DNA of 64,000 nucleotides from Trebouxia sp. TZW2008. Its lineage: Eukaryota; Chlorophyta; Trebouxiophyceae; Trebouxiales; Trebouxiaceae. Positions within the stretch are counted from its first letter, which is position 1. Each line of letters starts with the position of its first letter. Shown one piece after another: positions 35,712-48,202 of this stretch. The position numbers and the translations under genes were made by a program. The notes under the pieces are model-generated. The model was not told the origin of the DNA. It ran no database searches and saw only the letters and a list, made by a program, of their open reading frames with translations. The stretch lies in the NCBI GenBank assembly GCA_002118135.1, contig BDIU01000246.1:188463-252462 (forward strand), read 5' to 3'.

Positions 35712-36419
35712 CAGTCGGCTAGTCAGCTTCAGTCAAACTCAAATATGTTTGTCACACGGTCGTGGAGCCTCTAACTGCTGGCGGTTTGTGTGACAGGACG
35801 TCGGCAAGCGTCACTTACAAAGACTGCTCGGTAAGATGTTTTCACGGCCTGGGTCAATTTGGCCGAGCAGCCTTTGTCGTGAGACCTCGCTACTGGTTCG
35901 CTGACGCTTGAGTGCAGCAGTGAGCTTCTCAGTCCCTGCTGGCTGCAGTCGAGCCTTCTCACAAGCCTTCATTCAGGCTGCAACGCCGATATTGGCCAGC
36001 TTAGCAAGACCAGCGCACGACCACTCTTGGTCACGGGTCTTGGTACGGGTGCAGGGCGTGTGGTTTACAACATTCCCGTGGTCAAACACGTTGCGTACAG
36101 GGCTTCAGCATGTCCAGCGCACGCCGCGATTCTGTAAACGTCTTGCTTATACATGTACATGGTCGCTGCACTGAACTCGGTGCCAACCCTTTGCAGACTC
36201 TTGAGGCTTGATGCAGTCAAAATATTCGAGGTTCCCGACATGTCAACTGCTGCAGGCCGTCAGCTTTGAGCATGCACACGTACAAATTCGAGTGTTGCAC
36301 AAAAGGAAAAAACAACAGTTGCTGAAACTGTAAACTGCAAGCGTTGATTTCAAGCTGACTCACGCACACTAGCATCTTCAAGAACTTTCCACACACTTTG
36401 CGCAACACGTTCTGCATAC
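35712..36419. other. Region between the unresolved gene and the UPL5 3' end
   Basis: About 700 bp, presumably containing the UPL5-like 3' UTR and the upstream part of the candidate gene. A weak Ser/Arg/Thr-rich open stretch at 35908-36174 (+) is not supported by similarity. Confidence 0.4.
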
Positions 36420-39400
36420 CTATCCAAAAGCAAAGCCCTGAGATTCATTGAGAGCTGTTGTGAAGGCAGCTGTCAGCTCTTCAAGGGATTTGTAATGCGG
36501 TAGGTTCAGCTGAAAGAAGCAAGTATGGGCTGTTGGCAGTGCCTGTGTCTGTGGGGATGATTGCAGCTTCAATTTGCTGGAAAGCTCGGCAAAGCCGCCT
36601 GCATCCAGTATGACTCATGATTAGCAACGAGGCATGTATTTCAGTAATGAAACAGGGCAAACAAGGGTGCATGCTGGTCAGCCCTACATGCCTTGATGCA
36701 CTAGTACTATGCATGATGTCAGTGCAGTGCGATAAAGCTAAACATAACATGAGTGCAACTGTAAAGACAAAAGACACACTTGCATGGTGAGTGCAAGCAC
36801 AGACATCATCAGACAAATTGTGCTGGAAAGCTCCTGCCTGCAATCAGTTTTGCTCATGATCAGCTATGACGTGCATTGCACTGCAGTGTCAGCTGATGCT
36901 TGGACGAAAACAAGATTGCAGACTTGTCACATGCCTTGGCGCGGTGCATGTAGTGTCAGCGCCATGCAAAACTAAGCTGCATCACATGGGCAATTGAAGA
37001 CATGACAAAGATGCAGCAACAATATCCCTGCAAGTTGCAGCAACGGCATAGTTGACTGCACCAAACTGCCAAGCATCCTTCTCCTGTGCTTATTTCAGAG
37101 CCAAATTGTGCTGGACAATCAGCACACTTGTCCCAAGATAGAGCAATTTAGGATGCAACATAGGCTCCAGAAGGAAGTAAACAAATGCTCAACGAGATTT
37201 AGGCAGACTCATGCCTAAGATACAGATGACAGGATGTCACACAAGAAGCAGGTGGACATACCGGCAGGCAAAGTTGACATGGAGGTCCAGAAGGACAGCA
37301 GCTGCCTGCGCCGCTGCTCATCCATGCCATGCACCATCTCCCAGAACCAGTCAAAATCCTGCAGTGTGCACAACACAAGGACATTGTCAGGACCAGAATG
37401 CATCGCTTTAAGAACACAATCAAGATCCTGCGACATGCACAACACACGGCCTTAGTCAAACAGCGTCATGCACCATCTCCCGAACCAGTCAAAGTACTGC
37501 AAGACACACCAAGCCTTGCCAGCGTGTACATCAACATATGGCAACCACACAGGCGCAGTGCATCAAGCGCTCTGTTGTGAGATGACGCAGGTGTAAACAT
37601 GCACTTACCCCTGCTTGAGGTATGCACGTGACAAAGTAGTTTGCCCAATCGCGAGAGGAAAAGCACTTAACATCAAGAAGGAAGACTCACTCAAGAGGTA
37701 TGATTGCTCACCAACTGTTTGAGTAAACAAGACTCTGAAAAGCAGTTTCACTGCAACGGTTTGGACAGTCCATTGTCCACAACGCACTGCAGCATGTGAT
37801 GCTGCATGTGATGCTGCACGTGATGCTGCATGTGACGCTGCATGTGACACTGCATGAGATGCTGCACATGATGTTGCATATGATGCTGCACGTGATGTTG
37901 CATTCAAGCAGGTGCTGCAGCTGCTGCAAGTGGAACGCATCCAAGTATTGTGCACCGTCAGAGTCATTGCAAGGGAAATGCTGACCTGATATGCTCCAGG
38001 GCAGGCAAATGAGGAGCGAATGGTGGTAGCAGCTCGCCATTCTGCCACATTCAAAGGCGCCAGCTTGCCAGCCAAATGCCTACTGAAGTCATCAATCGCT
38101 AGCGGCCGCAGCATGTTCTTGCTATCCCTGGCTGTTTCCCCTGAGTATTTGTCATGCCAGGAATTCCAATCTGACATTGAGCACAGACCCTCCAAGAAAT
38201 GACTGACCTGTGCATGCGGATGCACAGAAAGCTTGGTTTGAGAAGATATAGTGCGGAAAATTAAGCTTTGTGTTGGAGACAAATGCATTGTGTTGCAGCC
38301 TAAGACAGAATTTTCCGCCATCGGTCTTGAAGCTTCCAGGCAACGACTCATCTGTGCAGTCAGACGCAGATGCGATTTTGCTTGGAGTTGTATGCATACA
38401 CATACTGTCACACAAAAACGCTTGATGCAGCTAGTGGAAGTACAGAAATACAACCTTGACATGCATTTGGCTTACATGCGCACAAACAGGATGCCAGAAT
38501 GACTGGGTCAAGCATGTCACGTTGATTGCATAGCTGAGTTGGCTGACGTTCTTTCCAGAAATTCGTAAGAAGCCGATACTCACCTCTTCACTGCAGTCCA
38601 GAAAATGGTGGAAGAGACAGTCAAGGAAGTGCTGCTTGTTGTGTAGAGTCACAGCTGCTCCAACGGGTTCATCTGCAATCAGACAACTACAAACGCTTGA
38701 ATTTTGACCAAGTTCCTGATGCTTAACAAGAGCACGTCCGACTGCGGTCAGGCACGAAGGAATGGAAGGGACAGTCCAGGAAGCGCTGCTTGTTGTGCAG
38801 AGTCGCACCTGCTCCAACTGGTTCATCTGCAATCAGACAACTACAAATGCTTGAATTTTGACCGAGTTCCTGATGCTTAACAAGAGCACGTCAGACTGCA
38901 GTCACGCACGACTGAATGGAAGAGACAGTCCAGGAAGCGCTGCTTGTTGTGCAGAGTCACACCTGCTCCAATGGGTTCATCTACAACCAGACAAACAGCA
39001 CATGCTCAGATTCTGACAAGTCACCTTGAAAACAACATCCGTCCAGTCCCATGTCTTCAAATCCCATCAACATTTTCTTACCATTTGACAGAGCACCAGA
39101 CCAATGCAAAGTCAGCGGCTGGCGTGTGATGTGCAGACAAGAGGTTTCTGAATGACTGACAACAGAGATTGCTGAGCTTTTGCTGGGCCAAGATATCATC
39201 ACACAAGCAGAACAAGCATGCGGCACCAGTGCTTTGAGGCATGTTCCAGTCATCAAGCATCTTTCACGCTGAATGTGCCCGTTCAAGTCGCTCATCTGGA
39301 CCAAGCCTGAGTCAATAACATGAATCCAGGAGATAACCAGGTTGAAAATTGAGTGTCATATACCTCCTTGAGGCTCAAACGCCGCTCCTTTAGGGGTCTC

Positions 39401-42400
39401 AAATGTGAGGCCCATACTTTGTATCTCTTCTTCGGTGGAAGCTGCCTGTATGGCTTGTATGGTTCTGTACACCTGAGGCTCGACATGTTCAAAGTCTGCA
39501 AGGCTGACCTTGCGGCCAGTCATCACTTTGAGGCATGCTGTTGACAGCTTGATGCCAATTGGGCATCTGTAACACAACGCCAGACCTGCAGCAGGAGAAC
39601 GCATTTCAAGCCAGATCAAGCAAGACAGAAGACAATAGCCCGTGACTCTTTCTGAACGCAGGCTGCCTGCATGGCTTGAATGGTTCTGTATGCCTCATGC
39701 TCTACTTGTTTGAAACCTTTGTAGCTGATTTGGCAGCCAGTCATCACTTTGAGGCACGCTGTTGACAGCTTGATGCCAATTGGGCATCTGTAACACAGCG
39801 CTAGACCTGCAGCAGGAGAACGCAGTACGCGCCAGATCAAGCAAGACAGAAGACAACAGTCCGCAACTCTTTCTGAATGCAGGCTGCCTGCATGGCTTGA
39901 ATGGTTCTGTATGCCTGATGCTCTAACTTGTTTGAAATCTTTGAAGCTGATTTGACCTATCATCACTATGAAACATGCTGTTGACAGCTTGATGCCAATA
40001 CATCTGTAGCACAGCGTCAGATCTGCAGAAACAAATTTGTGTCTGCAAGCAATGACATGCATGAAGAAAATGGACATCTGTAGCACACCTTTAGATTTGC
40101 AGAAAAAAGGCAGTGTCTGCAAGCAAGACGTGCTTGAAGAAAACAAGAAAAGATTCTGACTTGCATCTTAGCCTTACTTCACTGGGAGATGCCCTGCACT
40201 GCAGAATCCGCTCCCAGCGAAAAGAAGCTAAGTGACAAGCTCTTGGCCTGGTCAGGACTTGAACCCAACACCTGAGTAATTTCACACAGGGGCCAAGGAC
40301 TGATCAGAACAAGACTTAGATGTCAAATTAGCAATTAAATTGCATATGATTGTCTTGATGCAAGACGCCACCTTTGCAGCTGGCAGGCACCGAACTTTGC
40401 ATGGTTGAACTCGACAGCACACTGCATTATTTGATTTTGGAGGGAAAGCTGTCGACTGATTTTTGGAGGGAAAGTTGTTGGTGAAGAAGTTTGGGTGTAC
40501 AATACAGGCTGTACTACATACTGCATGAGACACAGTCATGGTATACGCTGCACATGCTTGATAGTAATGCTGCTGAAAATGCATTTTTGGCCCTTGAGGC
40601 ATCAGCTTTGGGCTGCTCCTGCTTGCAGAGGCTCCCAATTTGATGCTTAGCAGGAAAGACAGTGATGTTCCTTTGTTGATAGAGAAATCAGTGAATGTTG
40701 CCGCACCTGCAAATCTGCCAGCGTTCCTCATGTAATGGGGGCCGTCTTCCCAGTCAAACTCCCGTCCAGGAGAGCGTATGGGATGCACAGTTGCTGGGTC
40801 TGTAGGGCAAGGCTGAAACACACCTGCATGCTTGCCAAAGTGATGCTTGGCCAGCAACCCCAGCCACTCCTGTCACAGCAATCACATGACATGTAAAGCA
40901 AGCCCTTGCTGATATGTGTACCCTTTCACAATTGAAAGAGTAAGGCAAGGCTGGGACATGGGCTGCATACTTGCCAAAACGGTGCTTGACCACCACCAGG
41001 GCCGCTCCTGTCACAGCAATGACAGCACATGTAAACAAGGCCTGACAATCTGTGAATGTCTGGCCCGTAAAGCACCTGCTGGTGGGCTTGCTTGGCAGAG
41101 TACAGCGTGCAGTAGTCACTGAGGTGCTCAAGAGCAGCAGTTTTGAGTGAGGCGTCAAGCTGCTCAGCAGCCATCTGATCAGTGGGGTGAAGCATGTACT
41201 AGTCACTGAGGGGCTCAGGAGCGGCAGTTGTGACAGTACTTTGAGTAAAGCATCAAGCTGTTCAACACCAAGCTAGACAGCAGAATGTAAGCTGGCCAAT
41301 GTGATGCTGAAGAGCTTCTGTTCAGATAAACCTAAAGCCGGGCTGCCTTTTCAGACAAAGGCTCCCGCTATGACCCCCACCGGTGTGGACTTTTCTTGTC
41401 TTGTTCTTGAAATGATGTCTTCTGTGAAGCACCCAGCTGATCAATACCAAGCTAGGCAGCAGAATGCAGCGTGCAAGATGCCCAATGTGATGCTGAAGAA
41501 GAGTTATTGTGATGATGCCTTGTGTGCAGTAACAAGCTGTTCTAACACCAAGCTAGTCAGCAGAAAGAAGCGTTGTCACGTCAAAGAAAGCTTCGTGTCA
41601 AGCATCACCCACCACTTCTTCCAACATGAACAACCATATATATATATATATATATATCATATGGAACAGCACAAATGCAAGATGTTGTGCATACCTTCAT
41701 GACTCCACTGCCTCGCCCCAGCTCATCTTTGAAAATGACATTCAAGCCCCTGCAATTGCATGCATGGGTTGAAAAACTGACTATTCATCAAACAAACGAT
41801 ACACTTTTCAAACAGCAACTATATACTTGACAGAGTTCTGATGATCCTTTCACATAGGTTCAAGGGTCCTCTTCAAGCCTCCAAGCATCGGATCACACCT
41901 AGTGTAGCCTATGTGCAATGAGCGATTGCCTATGTGCATGCGTTTGCCAAATTCCTCTCCAAGAACAATCAACTCCTGATGGTCTGGCTGGTCTTAACAG
42001 GTTGCCTCAACTGACAGAACAAGTCACGCAAATACTCCCTGTGTACATGCGGGCCGCAAATTTCTCTCTAGGAACGATCCACTCCTGGTGGTTTGGCTCT
42101 GCTGATGGTCTTGCCTCAATCTTCAAGTCAGGAAAGAACTCATGCAAGTATTGCCTTGACTTGCAACTATAGCAGCCAAAAGCAATGCACACAGCTTCCA
42201 AGCATCAGATAACACCTGTTGTAGTCTGTCTGCAGCGAGGAGTTGTCTGTGTATATGCGGGCCCCAACTTCCTCTTGACAAACGATCAACTTTTGCTGAT
42301 CTGGCTCTCGTTGAAAGTGTCCCTCAGTTGACAAGTCAGCAAACAGCTCATGCAGGTATCGTCTGATTTGCAACTATAGCAGCCGTAAGCAATGCACACA

Positions 42401-45400
42401 GCGTTCATGACATGCGTCGGATCACACCTGGTGTAGTCTATTTGAAATGAGGAATGGCCAGCGTGCAGGTGGTCAACAAGTTCCTCCCTAGGAACGCTCA
42501 ACTCCTGATGGTCTGGCTCGTTTTGAAAATTTGCCTCAAGTGACAAGTCAGGAAAGAGCTCGTGCAGATATTGCCTGCGCACAGCTTCTGGCAATTGCTC
42601 CTGGAACTCTTCGCCTTCAGCAGGGGCAGTAATGCATGCATGGTGCAACACCCCCCTGGGCTTCAAATCCTCTACCTGTATCATTGGAAAATTCTAAGCC
42701 TAAACAGAGATTGGTTTTTAGCCAATACCGGTGTTGAGAAGACAAAGGGTTCTGCCATCTGTTGGCAATTGCTTGTGAAACTCTTCGCCTTCGGCAGGGG
42801 CAGTGATATATGCATGGCGCAGCAACCCCCCTAGGCCTCAAATCCTCTGCCTGCATTATGCAAGTAACCTCATCATGGAACCTGTTTTCAAGAAGACCTG
42901 GTAAGGACAAAAAGAAGAGTGCTCTGCCACAACTTTTCCATAAACATTTTGGACCTGGACTTGATCCTGGAAACAAAAGCTGTGAATTACACCATCTGGA
43001 TCTCTGCCGAAATGGTGGACAACAATGTTGGGCAGCCATGCTGCTCTGACATGCTCTCATTGTGACAATGACTGATAACACAGTTCAGCAAAGGTGCAAT
43101 ATATGTGTGAAATAGCCCCTGTCTCGCCAGGCCACCTTGTTCTGAGCGTCACGGTAAGAATGTGTGATGTTGAATTGTTGCAAATCAGACAGGACAATGA
43201 CATGCTTGCACCTTGAGAACTGCTGCAGGGATTGCCCTCTGCAGAATCTGTTGAAGGTAATTCGGAACATACAACCATCCCTTACTGCCCTTGACACCTC
43301 CAGCCTGTTGGCACAAAATCGGCATGCGGTCTTGCACAAATTTGGAGCTGCAGAGTGCATGGATGCCAGGATACAAGCCTGCCAGGTTGTCTCGTAGGAC
43401 CGTGGGTGTCACAGAGGCATATGGGTTGAAATCAGGGTCTTGCAAGGGTTCCCCAGTGTATGGGTCTTTGGCTGTTTGGTCGGGCGCTATGCCTAGGCTG
43501 ATGCAAGTTGCTCCAAACTTCTCAACAGCTTTCATGGTCCTGCAGCAGGAAAGCTGGCTCATGCAAAAGCAGATTTTGTTGCATTGCTGAGACAGATAGC
43601 AAGGCACATTGACACTCAGAACAGCTTGCTGAAGTACGAGCAGATCTTGCTGCGTTGCCAACACAGACAGCAAGCTAAATTTGGGCTGCCTCTTGTGCCA
43701 GGGGCTCTTGTTGTGACGCCTAACAGCATAGACTTTCCTTCCTTTTCAGCAAACTGCGTCAAAGTCATGTGAACCTCAGCAACAGCAGGTGCTCCTTGAG
43801 GGCAGTGACAGGAAGCAAGCTGCTGCAAGGCATGTTGTGGACTCTGCACATGCTCAGCGCTAAGCATAAGGTGTGGAGCTTACTGCATGACTGTCAGAAG
43901 CATGTCAAGGAAGCTCTCCAGCATTTCAGCTATTTCTGGACCATCAGTCTCAATCAGCTTGTCATGAAGCGCCAAGAGAATCTCAACCAAATGAGAGAAA
44001 GGAGTGCACAGCTGCAAGGTACCTGATTCGTCAGCTGGCGGGGTCTCATGTAAGTCATGACTCATCACTTGTTGCCTCAAATCCCCCATTGCTTGAATGA
44101 TCTCCTGCACGGTCAGCACAGCAGATAAGTAGGCAAGACTGGACTCGGTTTGCAATGTTCGAGGACTTGCGCTTGAATGTGCAAAACGGAAATGTATGAA
44201 TGTCTGCGATGTTGCAGCAGATCAAAAGCATCAGCTATGAATCAGTTGCACAGCAAGACAAATGACATTAAGCATGATGCACACAAGCCTGATTGCAAAC
44301 CAAAAGTCAAGTGTCTGTGACCAGAATGCTGATGACAGTTGTCTGAATGTACACACCTGAAGGCATGCTCAATGGCGCTAATAGAACTGACTCAAATGTG
44401 GTCGAAGACACATCCAAAACAAGTGAGCACCACCTTGGGCTGTGGAACTTCATGCACTGCAATGTAATCATAATACTCATGAAACAGTCATGGTTACGAT
44501 TCATCTTTAATCTACTACAAACATGTGTGTAACATCAGCAGCAAGCTAAGCATCCTAGCACAGGTGCTGTGAGTGTGCAGCCCAAGTGGTGTCTCACAAA
44601 AGCATTTTATCACTACATTCCCAATGAACCTGATGCCATTCGAGGAATTGTACCTAACAACATTGATGAGCAATATGACCTGATATCAATCAGTGAGTCA
44701 CCTGGATGGCAGCTGTGATGCATTTGGTCAGCTGAATCACAGCATAGTGCTGTGCTGACGCATCAAATACAGATGATGGCAAGAGCTCGCTCCAAGTGCT
44801 CCAGGGTGTGTTCATCCACAAACACCTCTCTGCCAAAAGCTGCACGTCACGGCTGGTGGACAAATCTTGCCGGCTCTGACGAAACCTTATTTGACTGTTG
44901 GTCAGCTGTAAGAGCATCAAGAACACCCAGGGGAAAAGTGTTGGATCCTTTTTGTCTGTTGCTCTGTGCATGGCTGAACATGCAGAGTATTCCATTTGGA
45001 TGAGCTTTTTGTAAGCTTCCCATTTCATGTCTTCTAATGTTCTGCTTCTGATGTCTGCATTATTTTCGTTGTCATTCCGGGCATGCTGTATGCAGCTGAG
45101 TACCTGCATGCAGTATTGAACTCTGAGTTGAGTTGAGTTGAGCTGAGCTGAGCTAAGCTGAGTCAGGTTGAGTCCGGTCCAGTCGAGTTGAGTCGAGTTG
45201 AGTCAAGCTGAAGATTGTGTTCACAATACTGATTGGGCCATGTCGGACCATTGGAAAGCAGATGATTGGTGCACACATGCATGCTTAGCAAATAAGCTGT
45301 GTTGACTCATCTGCGCAGTGCACAAGCAAAGGCCATGCTCACAAGATGAATGCAGTTTAAGCCAAAGATTGAGCTTAGAGTATGCTTGATGGGCGCATAT

Positions 45401-47738
45401 GTTGCCATGCCTGTTGCTGTGACCATTGTATTCTTGCATTGAATCAGTGAGGCGTAATGTGTCAGTGCACTGAACACTCACAGATCTCAACAGAAGACAC
45501 TGACAGTCTCTTGCGCAGAAGTATCTGTTGATGATGACACACACTCAGCAGCAACACATATGGCATCATAGCCATAACAAGAAGATCCCAATGACAAATT
45601 GATCCTGGCAAGTCTTGGCCAAAACAAGTGTCAGAGAGTACTCAGGCACGTAAGCTGAAGGATCTTACTGAAGTGCAGTCAGCCTCAACAAAGCTCAACA
45701 AAACGTGTCATGAAGGGCGCAATGACAAATGAATGCTGACAACTCCTCATCAAAACAATTCCCAGGAGATGTCAAGGCATGAAAATTTGGAGAATCTTAC
45801 TGGAATGCAGTCAGCCTCAATGAAGCTCAACAAAACATCTTTGCTGGCTTCTGAAGGGTCTAAAGTGCCTGCAAAACTCAAATGCGCTGCGTTTGCTGCT
45901 GTGCAGTGACTCTTGAGCTCCTCTGACAGGTGAGATGAAGCAGCCTTGTCTACGCCCTGAACACGTTGGTACAAGCCATGCAGCTTGTAGCAGGCAGTCT
46001 CCATTTCTGCAAAAGCCTGCCACCTGCAACCGCGCAGCACATCATGGAGTGGCTTCAACATGCGCAACAGAAGTTGACAATGATAAGGCGATCTCTTGAG
46101 ACATACCTGGCAGAGTGTGTACACTCTACAAAGCAAAGGCTACTGACCTTTCAGTGTAGCCACCTCTTAACGAGCTGATGTAAATGTGCAGCTGTTTTGC
46201 AGTCATGAAACTGCTGACAGTGCTTGACACTGACAAAGTGCTTTGCTGAGTTGCACCCTGCAGGCCTTATACAGCCTGTATAGCTGAAGCAGGGTGATAA
46301 GCTTTCAAGGCAGCCACCTCATGACAAGCAAATGCAAATGTGCAGTCGGGATGAGGCAGTCCCAGAAATGCCAGCAGAGTTTGCTACTGACAACGTGTTC
46401 TGCTGAGTTGCGGCCTACAGTGTGACAAACTATACCAGTCACAGAAATGCCAGCAGAGTGTGCTACTGACAACGTGTGCTGCTGAGTTGAGGCCTACAGT
46501 GTGACAAACCACACCAGTCACAGAAATGCCAGCAGAGTTTGCTACTGACAATGTGTTCTGCTGAATTGAGGCCTACAAAGTGCAAAGCTACACCAGGCTG
46601 CTGGCCATTCCCTTCTCTGAAGAGCAATATACCAGCCTTGAATCATGTGGAGAGCTGAAGCAGGGTGCTGACCTTTCAGTGCAGCAAGATCTTGCCAGGC
46701 TGATGCAAATGTCGAGGTGTTTCAGGTGAACCATGCAAGTTCCAACATGATATGAAAAGGCGCTCCCCTAAGTTGCATCTTGCAGACCTTGCCTTCAATG
46801 CAAAAGCTGAAGCAGGATGCCAACCATTCAGTGCAGCTACACAGCTAGATCTCTTGCAAAGCTAGACTAATGTGCCCACCTTTCAGTGCAGCTACACAGC
46901 TAGGTCTCTTGCAAAGCTAGACTGATGTGCTCACCTTTCTGTGCAGCCAGGTCTTGCCAGGCTAATGGTGTAGCCTTCTCTCAGTCCAGCCTGATCAGCT
47001 GTGATATGCACATCCTGCTGTATTTGCCCTCCACAGTGAAGAAGTGTGCCTGGCTCAACACCCCGGCAGCCTTTACTGAAAAGACTCTCGACTATGCTCC
47101 ACAGCTGCTGGGAGCCTGTCACCTCTGCATGACATGCGGTCATTGGCATCAGCGCTGCCCATAAACGGGTATGTGCAATACAGTAACAGCAGGTGCAGTG
47201 ACGGTATATTGCACATCATCAGCAATGCCCAGAAAAGATGTGTTTTAAGCGTCATTAGCAGTGCTCAGAATTGGTGAACAGTGCATAAGTGTTGGAGATG
47301 TGCATGCATGCATCATTGATTGTCAGCGAGGATTGAGCATTCAAGAAGGAGCTGAGTCTGATCAGGCTTCTCAGATACACACAGCAGATCTTGGACACAG
47401 CAAACTGCTAGCAGCATGTGATGTGATCATGTGGAAAGTTCATGAGAGGTGTGATGGCGGAAAGTTTTGCCTGCTGCAAACAGTCGGCTCTGCGTGTCAA
47501 GCACAAAGACAGTGAAGCTCTTTTGGTCTGATCTTGATGCTGCAGAAGGCTGCTGAGCATGCAACGTGCTGATGACACCACTGCTGCTATCTCTGGGGAC
47601 CATGATACGATTCTCCAATTTGGCTATCTTTCGCCGTAAATTGTCGATCTGCTGAACTGCGTCTATGTTGACACCGCAACAACTATGGTCGTCCGTTGGA
47701 GTTCTAGCTTTCTTGTAAGGACGCTCGTCAGGCTGCAT
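36420..47738 (-). CDS. UPL5: UPL5-like HECT E3 ubiquitin ligase with N-terminal ubiquitin-like domain
   Basis: Fourteen exons (47738-47471, 47124-46935, 46023-45801, 45103-44702, 44203-43884, 43539-43212, 42675-42428, 41749-41695, 40869-40707, 39585-39364, 38672-38584, 38207-37986, 37358-37262, 36598-36420) close to 1002 codons. Exons 1-2 form a ubiquitin-like fold (FTVFVLDTQSRLF; GTLLHCGGQIQQDVHI). The middle region is poorly conserved. The HECT domain runs from LNVIFKDELGRGSGVMKEWL through AGRFAGLALCYRCPIGIKLS, GRKVSLADFEHVEPQVYRTI, DFDWFWEMVHGMDEQ and LLSFWTSMSTLP to the catalytic cysteine in HTCFFQLNLPHY, 32 residues before the end. HECT ligases pass ubiquitin from E2 through that Cys to a substrate; plant UPL5 acts in senescence control. 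The first intron uses a GC donor. Middle exons 3-7 rest on phase and reading frame more than on similarity. Confidence 0.9.
37385..37505 (-). repeat. Acceptor-side copies of UPL5 exon 13
   Basis: Two copies of the 5' end of exon 37358-37262 (plus strand catgcaccatctcc... cagtcaaa) lie near 37385-37440 and 37465-37505. Confidence 0.75.
37797..37905. repeat. 12-bp minisatellite gctgcaYgtgat
   Basis: About nine units of 12 bp lie in the intron between UPL5 exons 12 and 13. The period keeps both strands open, which explains the spurious Met-Leu-His repeats and Cys/Ser/Thr repeats in translated frames. Confidence 0.9.
38775..38995 (-). repeat. Two acceptor-side copies of UPL5 exon 11
   Basis: Copies of exon 38672-38584 with its acceptor; the motif atctgcaatc (or ctacaaccag variant) is at 38671, 38825 and 38978, spacing 154 and 153 bp. 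The copies keep much of the DEPVGAAVTLHNKQ coding and its frame. Confidence 0.9.
39655..40025 (-). repeat. Acceptor-side copies of UPL5 exon 10
   Basis: Two long copies (about 160-200 nt) of exon 39585-39364, with acceptor motifs at 39582 (true), 39803 and about 40020, spacing about 220 bp. A further short remnant lies near 40079. Confidence 0.9.
40880..41025 (-). repeat. Acceptor-side copy of UPL5 exon 9
   Basis: A copy of the start of exon 40869-40707, including gctgtgacag acceptor context and the AKHHFGKHAG-like segment, displaced 138 bp upstream. Confidence 0.85.
41636..41657. repeat. AT dinucleotide microsatellite
   Basis: An uninterrupted run of about 11 TA units just downstream of UPL5 exon 8, inside the intron. 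Confidence 0.95.
41870..42375 (-). repeat. Three donor-side copies of UPL5 exon 7
   Basis: Degenerate copies of the part of exon 42675-42428 coding YLHELFPDLSLEA...VPREELV lie at about 41940-42035, 42055-42165 and 42265-42370. Some retain ACACCNG|GTGT-type donor context. Confidence 0.85.
42775..42865 (-). repeat. Acceptor-side copy of UPL5 exon 7
   Basis: A copy of the 5' end of exon 42675-42428 (plus strand ctcaaatcctctgcctg and ggcaattgct... ctcttcgcctt), about 175 bp upstream. Exon 7 is therefore copied on both sides. Confidence 0.85.
45121..45210. repeat. Degenerate pentanucleotide array (gagtt/gagct)n
   Basis: About 17 imperfect 5-bp units (ttgag, ctgag, tcgag) in the intron just upstream of UPL5 exon 4. 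Confidence 0.9.
45655..45720 (-). repeat. Donor-side copy of UPL5 exon 3
   Basis: A copy of the 3' end of exon 46023-45801 and its GTAAGA donor (plus strand cttactgaagtgcagtcagc), about 133 bp downstream in the gene's direction. Confidence 0.85.
46141..46930 (-). repeat. Mosaic of donor-side copies of UPL5 exon 2 and a 79-bp tandem array
   Basis: Copies of the 3' end of exon 47124-46935 (plus strand cacctttcagtgcagc) lie near 46149, 46307, 46672, 46826 and 46878. In between, three 79-bp units start at 46363, 46442 and 46521 (cagaaatgccagcagag). The arrays make up nearly the whole intron. Confidence 0.8.
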
Positions 47739-48202
47739 GATGGCTGTTTTACAGCAAAGACGTGCAGCAACACCTGTCAGGCTGAATAATGAGAACTTCG
47801 CATGACGACGACTGGTGTAAGTTCGTGCCGCAAGCCAATGCGCGGATAGCCAGTGTGCAGTGTGTCCCGAAATGCGTGCAAACCCACGTAGTGCGGTTTC
47901 TCGTCGCCGCGGGTGATGTCACGCCTGTTCGCGCATTGCTGTGAGCAGGTCAAGCCTTGCCATACGGTTGCTCAGCCTTGCAGCTTCGCCGGCCCGCGTT
48001 GCCAACCAGCGCATCGACTAGGACGTCCAAGTTTGCTGTGGTCGCACCGAAACCAGGTCTAGGTGCAGGTGAAAATTTTGCCTTGCATGCAATGCATGAC
48101 ATCATGCAGAAGGTTTTGTTTGCCTTTGGCATGGCGGGGTGTAGACAACACTTAAACAATTGAAAAGCAGCAGCTTGATGAGCATCAGCTTGCCTGTCGT
48201 GC
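47739..48202. promoter_or_regulatory. Bidirectional promoter region, UPL5 / GT90
   Basis: These 464 bp lie between divergent start codons. A locally CG-rich stretch (about 47800-48010) stands out from the surroundings. A short plus-strand ORF at 47957 is not supported. Confidence 0.5.

Noticed and set aside
37797..37984. Plus-strand ORF with Met-Leu-His repeats
   Set aside because: A translation artefact of a 12-bp minisatellite in an intron.
40248..40275. tRNA-like T-arm (ggttcaagtcc on the minus strand)
   Set aside because: The T-loop consensus is present, but the five T-stem pairs are weak and no matching acceptor stem, D-arm or anticodon arm could be placed upstream.
40926..41206. Minus-strand open stretch inside a UPL5 intron (ALEHLSDYCTLYSAKQ region)
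   Set aside because: The exons on either side already join in phase to a continuous HECT domain, and the stretch overlaps a duplicated acceptor-side segment. It was left uncalled.
44357..44456. Possible extra UPL5 exon with clean acceptor and donor
   Set aside because: Its end phase (1) does not match the next exon (phase 0 start at 44203), and skipping it gives a fully consistent model.
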